A stretch of 64,000 nt of DNA from Ampelocalamus luodianensis (GCA_036346255.1 CM070617.1:2211501-2275500); one strand, 5' to 3'; numbered from the stretch's first letter, positions 35,475-47,781 are shown. Made by a program: numbers and translations. The notes: a model not told the origin generated them from the letters alone.

Positions 35475-37210
35475 CTAACCAAATATCCTGTTCAAGGTGG
35501 CAGCTAACCGAACGCCGCCTTGCGCTAGCCTCAGGTTCACCACTGGCACTCTGCTCAGGAAATAGGCATCTGCATCAACAACAGCGGCAGCAGTGATATT
35601 AGCAAGTTTTCAATACTGTTCGCACATCAAGCTTGATGATATTTTGTATTCTTAATACCTTCTAGGATTGCATCTTCTGTCACGTTCTTATACGCCCAGT
35701 CGCATGCTGCAGTGATGCTCTCTGATGCGTATCTTGCAGTTGGTACGTATTACAGCCAGGAATCAAGTCATAAAAATGTCACTACTATTATGCAAGTATT
35801 CGCAACATAAAGAAGGAAATATCTATATGTGCAATTGCTGAATTAATTAGACAACGTTTATATTCAGCCTCTAAGTTTTGGTGGTTGCAAGTAAAATCAA
35901 ATGAAAACGGAAATAAATTTTTGTTTGTGGAAAACATACATGTCTGGGCATGCCGTCTGGTTCTTGCTGCATTCTTCCCACCCATGCACTTGTCCTGACC
36001 ACTCTCCCTGCAACGTGGAGGGCTCAATCAATCAGTTCTCGTATCAAATAGCAAGTAGATCCAGCTGATGAACTGACTAGATCACAAGAAAAATTCATCA
36101 AAATTTCACACCGTTATATTCTTTGTCAGTGCGTCGACAAATTCAGCTACACCTTCGCCATAGAAGTCGTCTTCTGCTGTCTCGATGATATTCGCATCCC
36201 AAACCTGGAAATGGTACAGAAAATAACTTTCAGCATTATGCTTTTGTCAGAATCATAACAGTGCTTAGTCTGAACATTAAGCTTACATGGTGGAGAACGG
36301 TCTTCCTTGTGTACCAGTGGACATCAATGGTGTTCCCTCCTTTATCAGAGGTAAACCCCACATGAAGTGGCTACAATCACCGCAATGTATGAACAATCAT
36401 CAGCTAAAGTTATAGACTAGTGCAACAGAAACACTTAATCAGCACTGCTGATTAATTTTGTACCTGGTGGATGTCCCCCATGAAGTGTGAAAGGAACAAA
36501 AGTGCTTGTGTCAGGTTATCTGTACTCCATAGAATCTTACTATCAGTGTGACTCACAATGCAACTATCGCATGCAATTGTTGAGAAGTTTGTAGGATCAA
36601 AATAGTACATTGAGTAGTAGAAGATCTTCCATAGGTTAGGAGGAGCTGAGAGGTGTAGTTGTTGATGGCTCCGGCAACGCACCGGCCCTTGATGCCATCC
36701 TCGTCCTTACAGTCTCCTGGCAAAAGAGATGACACAACATGCAGGAGAGACATTTTGCTAGCTCAATGGTGCTACAGCAATGTGCATGTCAGTTCCAGTC
36801 GATTGTAGTGTACTAGTGTGAGAGACACCGTGCTTACTATCGTAGCTGTAATTGCAGAGGCCATCCGGGGTGTCGATGTAGTGGAGCGGCGACGACCAGC
36901 GGTACCTGAACTTGACATCGTCGGCCCAGGAGCAGAGGCTGCTCAGGTTGTTGCCGGCGTAGGAAGGCAGCAGGTCCTTCACCGCCGCCGCGGCTGCGTC
37001 ACTCAGACGGCCCTGGACATTTACGAACCTAGTGCGTAAGAAATGCAGAACACATAGGCAAATCAAGAGAGCGGAGACAGAAATGGCCATGCGTGACTGC
37101 CTGTGCGATTTGGCAGATCATGAGATGGCCATCGACTCCCCAACCGTACGACAACGCAGGAGCGCAGAGAAGAAGAGAAGCAGCAGAGGCACTGTGGTCT
37201 GCTGCTGCAT
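35475..37210 (-). CDS. S1/P1-type zinc nuclease 1 (signal-exon frameshift)
   Basis: Secreted or vacuolar nuclease that cleaves RNA and single-stranded DNA with three zinc ions. Nine exons: 37210-37101, 37012-36838, 36716-36609, 36519-36464, 36370-36287, 36204-36112, 36007-35940, 35732-35659, 35569-35475. Ligands are present: mature N-terminus WGVDGH, WADDVKFRYRW with SPLHY, HFMGDIH plus PLH, and HHVWD. The signal peptide from ATG 37210 (PLLLLFFSALL) is out of frame by one base with YGWGVDGH. Exons total 863 nt; one more base would give 287 aa. An upstream in-frame ATG at 37304 would bypass this with a poor leader. Exon 1 ends at a GC donor (CAG/GCAGTC). An extra intron separates DIHQ from PLHV, unlike nucleases 2 and 3. 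Family is certain; function is doubtful. Confidence 0.85.
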
Positions 37211-37304
37211 CCTGAAGATGGAAACGAAGGAGAACACAGGCATGGACCGGAGTGATCGATCTCTGCAGACTGCTGTGCTTTAAACTGCAGGAATATCGTG
37301 TCAT

Positions 37305-38069
37305 GCGCTGCGAATATATTAAGGAAGGAAAGAGGAGGAGGAATCTTTCCGTTGATATGGGCAGCAGCGTACGGCATAAAGTGTCGGATAGCCTGCTGGG
37401 ATTACTGACCGTATACGCTCATCAGTCATGACGTTCACACCTCTGTTGAAAATGCTCATCGTGTTCATACCAATCTCCACCTCTCGCGTACGTACTGAAG
37501 AATGTGATCTGCACGCAGCTGCAGACCAGCAGCAAAGGTGAACTTTTTTTTTTTTTTTTTGGTTATTGCTATTGTTGTCGGAAGCAGATCCAGAAAAAAT
37601 AGTCATCGAGGTCATTAGAAGGATATGTCCATAGTTCAAGCGGTAAAAAGGCTCAGAGATGGTATGAATTTGTAATCCACATTCCACAAGCATGCCAATA
37701 GCTATGGCTAAACTTTTAAGCATTCCCCAAAACTAAAGAAAACAAGACACGTGTGTCGTGTATAATATCTTACCTTGCAGTTCCGTCAAGATGTCAAATT
37801 CTCCTCTGAAAGTAATAATAATAATAATTAAATGTCATATTCTCCTCGCAAAAAATAACATGGCAAAAAACATCCGTTTCACAACTAGGGAAAAGAGTAA
37901 ACTAACACACAAGTGGCTTCCTTGGGCCTGGCCATTCTAGCCAAGCTCTCACTCGATTCACAAACAAAATCAGAGCACAGATAGATGACGTGTCTGCATC
38001 ACGTGCCCAATTAATTATCGTTCGTTTTGGAAACACGTCATGCTCTCAACAACTACCATTGCGAGGAGA
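37305..38069. other. Intergenic between divergent nucleases 1 and 2
   Basis: This is shared upstream DNA of two head-to-head nuclease genes. It holds an 18-bp T run at about 37547-37564. No other gene is seen. Confidence 0.45.
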
Positions 38070-38350
38070 AAATAAATGCATTCCGCTATCACGAGAGGGG
38101 CAAATGAAATGGTATGTATGTACGCCACGCTTCCGTCTACCAGTCAGTATCTAAAGTACGTATGTTCTATACGCCTCCGTCTACCAGTCACGTCCGTTAG
38201 CTGCAGGCCCACTCCACGCCTCCATCAGGATCCAGGCCCAATCCAATCCAATCCCCACGCAAACCAAAGCCGCAAAACTCCCATCCCGAGAGGAACGAAT
38301 CACCAACACAACAAGGGAGAAACCAGAGTAGAGTAGCCCAGCACAGGGAG

Positions 38351-40843
38351 ATGGCCCCGCAGCTGCAGGCGCTGCTCCTGCTCCAGCTCCTCCTCCTTGT
38401 TTCCCTGGCCTCCGCGCCCCACCGGGCGGGCGCGTGGGGCAAGGAGGGGCACATCATGGTCTGCAAGATCGCCGAGGTAATCTTGTTAGATCCAACTGAC
38501 GACAGCTAGGGGAAGGAAGGAAGGAATGCGACTGCCGTGCGGTGTTCCTGATGCTGAATGAATCTTTCTTTGCCTTGCCTTTGGTGCGCGCAGAAGTACC
38601 TGTCGGAGAAGGCGGCGGCGGCGGTGCAGGACCTGCTGCCGGAGTCGGCGGGCGGGGAGCTGTCGACGGTGTGCCCGTGGGCGGACGAGGTGCGCTTCCG
38701 CTACCGATGGTCCAGCCCGCTCCACTACGCCAACACCCCAAACGTCTGCAACTTCAAGTTCTCCAGTCAGATATTCCTCTTCTTCCTCCATCTCTTCCCC
38801 ACCTCCTGGCTGTTGTCTTGCCTTTCTAGCACTGCTAATCTACTTACCTGCATAAGCATAGACATGGGCACTGCATAGTACTACTACTACATAATATGGT
38901 TCCTTCTGTATAAACTGATGGAGGGAGTTTAATTACGCGCCATTAATATTGCAAGCCCAGCCACGAGGCAGGGCTAGCCAACGGTTCTTAATTTGGCCAG
39001 TAACCCAGTGTTACTGTTTCACTCACTCCACATAAATACAGAGGAGAAGTAGTACTACACAACATACAGGTGCCGTTAAACTAAACAGGAAAATGCACCA
39101 CCTAGATGTGTTTTCGGCCTTCTTCAGTATGCTCGACATCGACATGAGCCAAAATTAAGTATCTTGCGCCAATGCGCCGTGGAGCCGGGCGACCAATCGT
39201 ACTTTCAAGTTTGTTAGTGCCTTCGGTAAGTCTGTCTTGTAATCTATCGTGGCATTTTCTTTCCAGTTCCCGCCCTCTATGACAAGAAGAAAGAGAGAAT
39301 TTGAGATAAAATTGGCCATCTATGATGGAGATGTGCGCATATCCATTCTGAATTTAGCTTGCAGATGCGTGCCGATCACTGAGGCATCGTTCGGTTTCAT
39401 GATTCATGTCATGACCAACCGGATTTGTTGCTTCTTGGAGAGGACAACTCGGGAGGTTGAGTAAACATAAGCAACTCTGAGTTGCTTGCTTCACGCATCA
39501 CCACATGATACATATCCTTCTCAACCAACCGCTTTCATTAGAGAAAATACTACTCATCCTTTTTAAATCGCTCAGCATGTAGCATGCATATACTCGGGAA
39601 AACAAAAGAAAAAACTGATGTGGTAATACTGATATGCAAATAATTCAACATCACATGAAGTAATATGCGTGTAGTAAGCTTTCAATCAAAAGCAGGGTTT
39701 CCCCTTTTTCAAAAAAAAAATATGCGTGTAGTAATAACGCAAAGAGACATATATGGCATTTGTCAAACTGGTTAGACAGTGACAGAGATGAGTAGAACCA
39801 GGCGCAAGTTTTCTGATTTCTGAAAGTGTTTAGGATCAAACATGAGCTCATGGAGTTAACTGTATCTTTCAGGGGATTGCCATAATTCTCGTGGCCAGAA
39901 AGGGATGTGCGTCGTCGGAGCTATCAACAACTACACGGAACAGCTCTACAGCTATGGAGATTCAAAGAGTTCATGTAAGTGTGTGGTGAGCTTTGTGTAA
40001 TACAATACAGTGTTAAAACAGGCCGAGTTCTGAACATTCCCATGCACAAACCAGATAACCTGACAGAGAGCCTGATGTTCCTGGCGCACTTCGTCGGAGA
40101 CGTGCACCAGCCTCTGCACGTCGGCTTCGAGGAGGATGAAGGGGGCAACACGATCATCGTGCACTGGTACCGGAGGAAAGCAAACCTTCACCATGTCTGT
40201 TCTGTCAACTTTCATAAACATTATGTCTAAATTCAGATTTACACGGTTGTGTCCAAATTGTTATATTTTTGCTAGGTGTGGGATGTCAGCATCATAGAGA
40301 CAATAATGAAGGACTTCTATAACAGAAGCCTGGATACCATGGTAGACGCTCTCAAGATGAACCTTACAGTGAGTACACTAGTAAACTATTCTGCTTAATT
40401 CTTGCTTTCCATCCAGTTCAAATATGCTTTCAAGTTTCTAATGCTGTAAGTTGTAGGATGGATGGTCTGACGATATTAGTCACTGGGAAAATTGTAAGAA
40501 CAAAAGGGCAACCCGCGCAAATGAGTAGGATTCATATTCAAACACTTCTGTTTATTTCATGTATAGTGCAATTGTTCACAAAATTTGACATGATATGATA
40601 TTAAATCTTAAACCTATGTCATGCAGCTATGCAATTGAGAGCATACATTTGTCCTGCAATTATGCCTACAAAGATGTAGAGCAAGACATTACTCTAGGAG
40701 GTAAGTAGCTATATCACAGTGGTACTATGAAAACTACAATACATTACATTTAGCTTATAATAATAATAATAATGCTTGGCAATTCTGCATTCTGGAATGC
40801 AGATGATTATTTCTTCACTGTACCGGTTGTGAGAAGAGGTTAG
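38351..40843 (+). pseudogene. S1/P1-type zinc nuclease 2, C-terminally truncated
   Basis: Eight exons: 38351-38476, 38594-38765, 39873-39974, 40055-40194, 40276-40368, 40457-40524, 40627-40700, 40803-40843. The signal peptide (ALLLLQLLLLVSLASA) precedes mature WGKEGH. Zinc-ligand motifs WADEVRFRYRW, SPLHY, HFVGDVHQPLH and HHVWD are all kept. In the last exon, small deletions totalling four bases relative to nuclease 3 shift the frame and end the protein after VVRRG (271 versus 303 aa). TGC has become CGC at about 40514, replacing a cysteine kept in nucleases 1 and 3. Proximal upstream sequence differs from nuclease 3 and lacks its TATA box. It may be expressed and partly folded, but looks like a decaying duplicate. 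Confidence 0.85.
39664..39733 (+). mobile_element. 44-bp retroposed fragment with 13-bp duplication
   Basis: In intron 2 of nuclease 2, 44 bp ending in ten A's (39677-39720) are flanked by exact TATGCGTGTAGTA repeats. The matching intron of nuclease 3 has one copy and no insert. The poly(A) tail and 13-bp duplication are the marks of LINE-driven insertion, here extremely 5'-truncated. Confidence 0.85.
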
Positions 40844-41446
40844 CACAGGCTGGCATCAGATTGGCATTGATACTCAACCGGATATTTGACAAGGATAAAG
40901 CAGATGCTAATGCTATACCATTACAAATACAGTAAGAGCTATAATCAACAGACATATACGGGGGGAATATTATTTGTTGCTGCTACCACGTTATTTAATC
41001 AATCAGCACTTCAATAATTTTGCACAATTTGTAATAAGAATCACATAAGCTTAGCATAGCATTCGGAGAAGCAATTGTTGTAAGGTTGTAGCCCCTCTCT
41101 ATTTGAACAATGTACCAATTGAATAAGTGCAATTCAAAGCTTTTTTTCCTCTCATATTCTTCACTTCTTAACATTTGCGAGTTATTGCTTGTTTGAGACC
41201 ATATGAATTAATTTTACACTTCTTCATAAGCTACTCAGGCAGTACAATAGTATGACCACCTGTTCTAGCGTTCTAGGAATCCCGGATGATAAGTAAATTC
41301 AGTTGCTCAAGCAATTCCTAGGATAGGGAGAAAAGAATCAAGCTGAACCGATATGGAACATGTGGTGCATTGAATCAATTTTATTCATATCTGAATCACA
41401 TAAAAATCCACCATCTAGACAATTGGAGCCTACATTCAATCGATCA

Positions 41447-41933
41447 TCAATGTGAGCGACCGACCGCACTGGCGAGTACCTTGGTCACCACGTGAGTCGC
41501 GATCCCAATTGGGCAGAAGAGCAGGCACAGAGAAACCGAATGCCTGGTTTCTATGTTGCTCTTGATGCCATCGTGATATACCTGCCTGCATCACCAGTCA
41601 AAAACACAAACAGTAACAATTTCCTCGCACTCACAACGCATGTACTAATTTCCCTGAAACGATCGAGAATGACTAACCTTGCCGCGAAGAGGTCGACGAC
41701 CAGGAGGTGGATCCAGGCGGAGGCGACGGTCATCTCACTCGTGAACATCCTCACGATGCCCGCCAACTGAGCAGAAGAGGAAGCGTATAATTCTCTAAGC
41801 ATCAGAAATTTCAGACAATGCATGTATGATTTCAGTATCGCTGTGGATTGTAGTGGTGTTACTGACTGACCTCCGGGAGCCAGTACTTGCTGGCGAACAT
41901 GGTGCGCAAGGTGTCGGGCGTCCAGGATAGGTG
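41447..41933 (-). pseudogene. 3' half of ABA4, duplicated fragment
   Basis: This is the counterpart of 51551-52030. It contains the last exon (stop at 41447-41449), the exon encoding FTSEMTVASAWIHLLVVD, and part of the exon before it, cut off at about 41933. The first three exons and the promoter are absent, so no ABA4 protein can be made. It lies tail-to-tail with nuclease 2, as in the intact copy. Confidence 0.88.
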
Positions 41934-41944
41934 GCTACTAGCTA

Positions 41945-43846
41945 GTGAAAAGTCTTGCCGGGTACCCTATTGAGAAGGACCAAGGAAGTTCCAGTACTCA
42001 GAATTTTAGAAATCATTCGATCCATTTTGCTCCAAAATCCTTACACTTCATGATGGTGAGGATTGTGTTGTGCTCAATTTTGTCAAAAGCCTTTTCAAAG
42101 TCCAATTTCAAAATGATGGTTTCCTTTTTCGATTGGTGGCAGAGATGCAAATATTCAAAAGCCCATGGAGACAGTCTTGAATTGTGCGAGATTTGATGAA
42201 TCCATACTGGTCGGTATGCACTAGGTCCAGAATTACAGGTTGAAGTCTATTTGCCAACGGCTTTGTCAGAACTTTGATCAAGGTGTTTAACAAGGAAATA
42301 GGCCAAAAGTCATTTACCAAAAGCGGTTGATCCTTCTTTGGAATCAGAGTGATGAAAGAGAAATTGATGGTTTGAAGCTTAAGCTCATTCCTGAAGAAAT
42401 CTAGGAAGAGATCATAAAAGTCATGCTTGATGATTGGCCAACATTTCTTGAAGAACTCTCCATTAAAGCCATCTAGTCCATGTGATTTTTCCATTGGAAG
42501 ATGCTTGATGATCTCGTCGATCTCCTATTATACAAAAGGTTCCTCCATCCAAGCCAGGTTTCCGAGAGGTGAAAAAGGCCTGACAGGTTAAAATGCATTA
42601 CCGGTGATTCCGAGGATCCTAATATTTCTTTGAAAGCTTCCCAGAGCAGAGAGGTTTTGCCTTGATGGTCTTTGATTTCACATCCTCTGTCATCATGTAA
42701 AGTTGTGATAGTGTTTGTTCAAAACCGGATAGATGCTCTGGCATGAAAAAAAATTGGTTTTTTCATCTCCTAGTTTGACCCATTTGATTGTCCCTCTCTA
42801 TTTCCAGAAGGTGTGCTGGCGATTGAGCAAGAGATTAAGATGGTCCTTTAATATTTCTCTAGCATTCCACTCTTGTAAAGATAAGTCTTTAAATTCTTCC
42901 ATCATGTCGAGGAACAAGATTACCTCATTGGTGTTGGAAATAGTTGAGCGAAGATTGGATGACTGTTTTGACAAGATCCTTAGAGCTCGTCGAAGGATTT
43001 TGAATTTCAGATTAATGCGTCGGCCAAAGTCCTTCGCATGGACTTTCTGCTGCCAAGTTTGCTTTACTATTGCCGAAAAGTCATTCAGCTCCATCCAATG
43101 GTTCTCGAATCTGAAGATATTGGATCGTGGAATTGAAGTATTTATCGCAATTACGCAGGGCACATGATCCGAGACATTGGCCAGGGGAGAAACCGAAGTT
43201 TTTGGGAAGTGTAATGTCCAATTATTCGAAGTGAAAAACCAGTCACGTTTTTCCAGGAGAGGTTCTTCTTGCATATTACTCCAGGTGAAGGATCTACTCT
43301 TCAGGGGTAATTCCACTAGTCCTAGAGTACTTATGACCTCATTAAAGAGAAACATTTCATGAACATTTCCTCCCAGCTTGTTTCTGTTTGAAGGTGCTCT
43401 GATGAATTTGAAGTCTCCTACAATTAACCAGTCTTTGTTATGAGGCATTTGAATTTTTGAGAACCAGTCTAAGAACCTCCCTTTGTCCTCAGCCCTTGGA
43501 GGGACATAAAGGTTTGTAAGAATCCATGAGTCGCCTGAGTGGACTGCGTTCAGTTCAACGGATACAGAGAACTCATTACTGAAAACAAGATGTCCCAAAA
43601 ACATGGAATCTGTCCATACCACAAGTAATCCACCCGAGGCTCCTATGGAGGGAAGGAATTCAAATTTATTGAAACTTTTAGGGTAGAAATTCCAATGTAG
43701 ACCAAGTCAAAATTTTGTTTTTTAGTTTCTTGACATCACAAAACATTGCACTTGCTTTCCTCAATTTTATTGTCGATAGCCTGCCACTTTTTATTAGAGT
43801 TAAGGTCTCTAACATTCCAAGAAAGGATCTCCCATTGTCTGATCAT
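41945..43846 (-). pseudogene. LINE ORF2: endonuclease and partial reverse transcriptase
   Basis: The start at 43846 reads MIRQWEILSWNVRDLNS, the usual opening of the L1 endonuclease. A stop follows about 37 codons later. The endonuclease continues with WILTNLYVPP, DWLIVGDFKFIRAPSNR and NVSDHVPCVI (about 43620-43080), catalytic Asp/His motifs being recognisable. The reverse transcriptase starts near 42500 (GLDGFNGEFFKKCW, FITLIPKKDQP, DQYGFIKSRTIQDC) and ends at VLLNRVPGK-type sequence near 41950. The catalytic YADD block and the C-terminal zinc region are missing. Confidence 0.85.
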
Positions 43847-44174
43847 GATTACCAAAAAGAAAGGGGTCTGACCAGTATATCCTAGATACACTGAGGGAAG
43901 CTAGAAAAGTATGCAGTCATAGCTTTGAGGGGGGCTTCCTGGACAAAAGCAAGTAACACAAAACATCCAAACAAGAAGCGACTGATAAAAGGTCAAGCAG
44001 TGAGCATTTGACCAGAGCAAAAGAGAGAAATCTGAGTGTGCCATACAAGACAGCCATGCCAATGTTCTTGGAGCAATCAGAAAAAGGTCTAAAAGAAAGT
44101 GCAAGAGTAATCTGCTGCAGAGAAACCATGCCCAAAAATTATGCACTGCGTGCCCGAGCTATCGCTTCTTCTTG

Positions 44175-47100
44175 CTATTCCCATTCTCTCGATTGTTTAT
44201 CATCATTCTTCGTCTTCTTGATGTGTTCCTTTGTAAGCTTGTCTTCAGTGGCTTCCCCAGGAGGCACCTTGCAATAATCTATGCATAAATTCCTTATGAT
44301 ATTTGTTGAAAGGAAAGGTGGTATCGAGTCACAAGCCTGACAGCGTTTGTCGTCACAAGTCTTATGCTTGAATCCACCTTTTTGGGTCTTGAGTCTTGTA
44401 CTTCTATGAACTTTTGTTTCAGCTAAGGGAATGACTCTATTTGCATGTTTCCTTCTGATATGAAGCTCAGAAGTGGAGTTATAAGTGATATTCGGTCTAA
44501 TTTCCCATAAAAAGCCAGGGTCCAAGGGCACACAAAATCAGATCCGCATCAAGGGAGGGACTTTTTCTTTCCCTACGGATGGAGATCCTTTAACTGGTGA
44601 GGCTGGTGGCTGAGGGGGCAAAGGAGAGTCTGATAAAAAAAAGTCCTTCGAGACTGAGGTTTGAGCTGGGTCAGAGTGAGCTAGGCAACTAGTCGGAATG
44701 ACAAAGGGCTTTTTCCTACCTTGCTGCTCCTCTGAATGAGAGATCAAGGTTCACATTCTTGAAGATAAAACTTCTTATGCTAAATTGAAATTCTGAGGTG
44801 GCAGAAGCATGGCGGTAAAGAAATCGGCCCATTGATTTGGAACTTGAACCATTGGTTGGGTAGGTATGCTATTGTGGAGGGCAAAGAATCTAGCCCGTGC
44901 TTGTAAGCCAGAGTCGAGGAGCCCAACTAAAGGATCTGAAGTCTCGTTTTCCCGCTCAACATGCAGACCAAAGTGAGGAACTAGCACAATCCCAAGTTGC
45001 ATTTCCAAGTCGAGCTGACCTGGCTGAGCTGCTGGGATGTTATCTACCACTTGCTGCACTTCCAAGGCCCCATCGAGAACCAAAGCCGGTTGATTAAGAT
45101 CTGTGATCTGATCAAGGGGTAGAAATTGGAGGGGTAGCATGTTTAGCTCGTCCTCTTCACCATTGATAGATATAGAGGACGAAGCAAAAGAAGGAGCTTG
45201 CAATGAAAGAGTGAGACTGCTATGCGAGGGTTGAGGAAAGTCCTGCTCGACGGCACTTGCTGGCCCTAAATTTCCCTCTGGGTTGGGAGCAGCCGCATCC
45301 CGATTGAGATTGTCAGGTATGTTTGGTGGGGTTTGGTTCTTGAGGCGCCACTATCGGCCACATCCCAATTTCCAACACTTGGCACCGTGATGTGCTGCTT
45401 GGTTGTCATCTAGATTGGGGTTGAGGTCCCCCTTGCTGGACCTTTCGGTTCTACATTCCCCAAGGCAAAGCCATCAATGCTTGGCTCTGGAAAGGGCTTA
45501 AGCCAATTCTGTGGAGGGTGAGGGTGATGGTCACCCCCATCTGCTGGGGGCGTCTTCATTCGGAGGTCCACCTCCCAGGAGAGACTAAGAAATGATTTCG
45601 CAAGGCACCGTCCATGACTCGCTAAGAAAGCCATCCCCGTCTGTTATTTGGATGCTTTTCGGAATTTGATCTAAATCAATCACTCTAGCTTTGATGATAA
45701 TACGAGAGAGATTAGTGAGATCTTTTTCCCAAACAAGTAGCCTTCTGAAACTTTTTATGGCATCTTGAATGTTGGACATGCTCCAAAAGTCCAGAGGGAA
45801 TCCAATCAGCATGAACCAACACTCTCTATTAAACAATAACCCCTTCCAGTTGAGAGCTTCATAGTGATTTTGAAGAGAGATTTGAATATCATCAAATTGA
45901 CGCGGACTGGCATTAATCATCGCTTCTCTAGCATGAACACTACTGAATTGACATAAGCCGCCCCAAAAGGACATGGTTGGATGTCTCGGATTCGCAGACC
46001 CCCGAACCCCAACTAGAAACTCATTAAGAATCACCTCCACATTGTGAAAGGGCACTTAACCTTGCGGCATTGGTGAGATGATCACGATAGCCCAGTCTTC
46101 ATTTCTTGGTGGAGCTCTTCCACAGACGACTCTAGCTCGGCTGTGCCTCCCTTCCACATGTTGAAGATGGAAACCACGCGGGAGAAGAGGGCTAAAATTA
46201 CCCGCAAAATTTGCCATGGGTGCGTAGGGGACAATCACCCAATTTTTGGATTGAGGACGAGGGGATTGAGTTTGTTGCTTCTGGGAGAGAGAGCAAGACA
46301 ATGGTAGCAGCAATCGCAGAGTGTGAAAAGCTTTTGGCTCCGAGATTTGAGACGAGACAATCTTGTCCACTCCTCGAAATCAGGTTTTGCAATTTTGTCC
46401 TAACCAACTGTCTTCCCTTACCACCTAGGAGAATTTGAGATTGGGTGTAAAATCATTGTTTCACATTGCTTCTTTGCAAAAAAAATGTGCCCTGGTTTTT
46501 TACAGCGGTGATAGCAAATTGGGTTTCTACATTTCCATCTGGTGTGACCCAGTGAGAGGCATCGGACACAGTGAGAGGCACTCCTCTTTCCTCCCAGAGA
46601 AAACTCTTGGGGGTAGAGTGGACTGAAAGGTGGGTCCTTAGATTTCAAATTTTCATGAGCCAGTCCTTTGGGAACCTGAACATCTTGTCTCTCTAAAATC
46701 TTCGGGGGAAGTTCCAGGAGATCAAAGAATGATTTCTTCGGGAATAATAAATGATGAAAGACCGATTTTGCAGGCTGTTGAGGCCCCTTTGAAAAGAAGC
46801 ATTCAATCGATCGAAGATCTTGGAAACAGGAACTGTAGATTTCAAAATCTGGCGATGAGGGACTTTTAGCGGAACCAAGTTTGCTCTAGTGAGGATTGGG
46901 GCTTTGTTGCTGGAATCGGATCTAACTACATCTGCAAAAGATTTCTTCTTTCAAAGGACTCTTGTCCATTCTTGATTCTGCTCGTCAATCCACAACTGAT
47001 ATTCTCTTTTCCAATTTGCTCCGCCATTGCCCCAAAGACTGGAAAAAATCGCAAAAGCTTTGCAAGAGAAGCTTCTGAGGTTGTGGATGAGAAAACAAAC

Positions 47101-47204
47101 CTCTTTGGAAGCCACCGAGAACTTAAAACCCAAGAGTAAAGTTGAACCACCTTGAAATCAAGAGCATTGCCACCAAGGCGGGATTGGAGCAAGATACTGA
47201 CCAC
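44175..47204 (-). pseudogene. LINE ORF1
   Basis: Several shifted frames together make one ORF1. From the 5' end: an N-terminal segment (47204-46690); a double CCHC-like knuckle CVRCLSLGHTRWKC and CYHRCKKPGHIFFAKKQC (about 46480-46570); a DUF4283-like RNA-binding segment with WKGLLFNRECWFMLIGFP (about 45780-45860); an acidic, proline-rich middle (45203-44775); and a basic Cys-containing tail KTCDDKRCQACD (about 44330). In plant L1 elements ORF1 binds element RNA. Stops and frameshifts make it inactive. Confidence 0.75.
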
Positions 47205-47240
47205 ATCCTTTGAAAGCCGAAAGCGGGATCTACCGAAAGA

Positions 47241-47600
47241 AGCTACTAAGAAGAATTCCTAAAGATACGTGAATCGGTGTATGGTGATGTGATGTGATGC
47301 ACGCACGTATGATAAGAAAATTTTGTGCTCATCACGTATTTTTTTAGGCGGGACGTCAGATGTATGTCCACACAAACAAATATGACGTACATACAAACAA
47401 ATCGGTGTATGTACGTATGCACACAAACAAAGATGCATATGTACATACGCCGGGCGTACATCAATACGTCAGATTAGAAATCGTACGAGAACTGATATGG
47501 AATGTTGTAAACTAAGGAAAATATCTGACGTCACGCCGGGCGTCCGATTTCTAATTTCAAATCGGACGTACGGCTGCTAATTGCACCCATAATAAATACA
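47241..47600. other. Junction DNA between LINE and duplication unit B
   Basis: It is rich in TACGTA-type steps. CGTCCGATTT and AAATCGGACG form an inverted repeat around 47540-47570, and CGCCGGGCGT occurs twice (about 47448 and 47533). No gene is seen. It could be an unclassified MITE. Confidence 0.4.
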
Positions 47601-47604
47601 TCCC

Positions 47605-47780
47605 GCTATCACGAGAGGGGCAAATGAAATTTCAGTCTACCGGTCAGTAGTCACCACACCGCATCTGTTAGCATCTGAACATTCAACGAGAGGGGCAAGT
47701 GAAGACGTTACTTACCAGTCGGTACTCACCACATCTGTTAGCATCTGAACATTTAACGAGAGGGACAAGTGAACACGTTA
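47605..47780. repeat. Promoter tandem repeats of nuclease 3
   Basis: CATCTGTTAGCATCTGAACA plus flanking AACGAGAGGG(G/A)CAAGTGAA recur at a 70-bp offset, and a third partial copy (ACGAGAGGGGCAAATGAA) lies at the left. Confidence 0.85.
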
Positions 47781-47781
47781 C

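Larger units (their letters stand above)
38070..41933 (+). repeat. Segmental duplication, unit A
   Basis: It is homologous, including introns, to 47592-52030. It starts near the shared phrase CCGCTATCACGAGAGGGGCA and stops inside ABA4 at CCAGGATAGGT. It carries nuclease 2 and the 3' half of ABA4. Identity appears high by eye; small insertions distinguish the copies. Confidence 0.88.
41943..47240 (-). mobile_element. L1-type LINE missing its 3' half
   Basis: Minus-strand non-LTR element: ORF1 with a zinc knuckle, then ORF2 with AP endonuclease and the first part of reverse transcriptase. It stops at about 41943 in the middle of the polymerase, before the catalytic (F/Y)xDD, with no 3' UTR and no poly(A). 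LINEs normally lose their 5' end, so the missing 3' end implies later deletion or rearrangement. The break coincides, within about 10 bp, with the end of duplication unit A. The 5' boundary at about 47240 is approximate. Confidence 0.85.
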
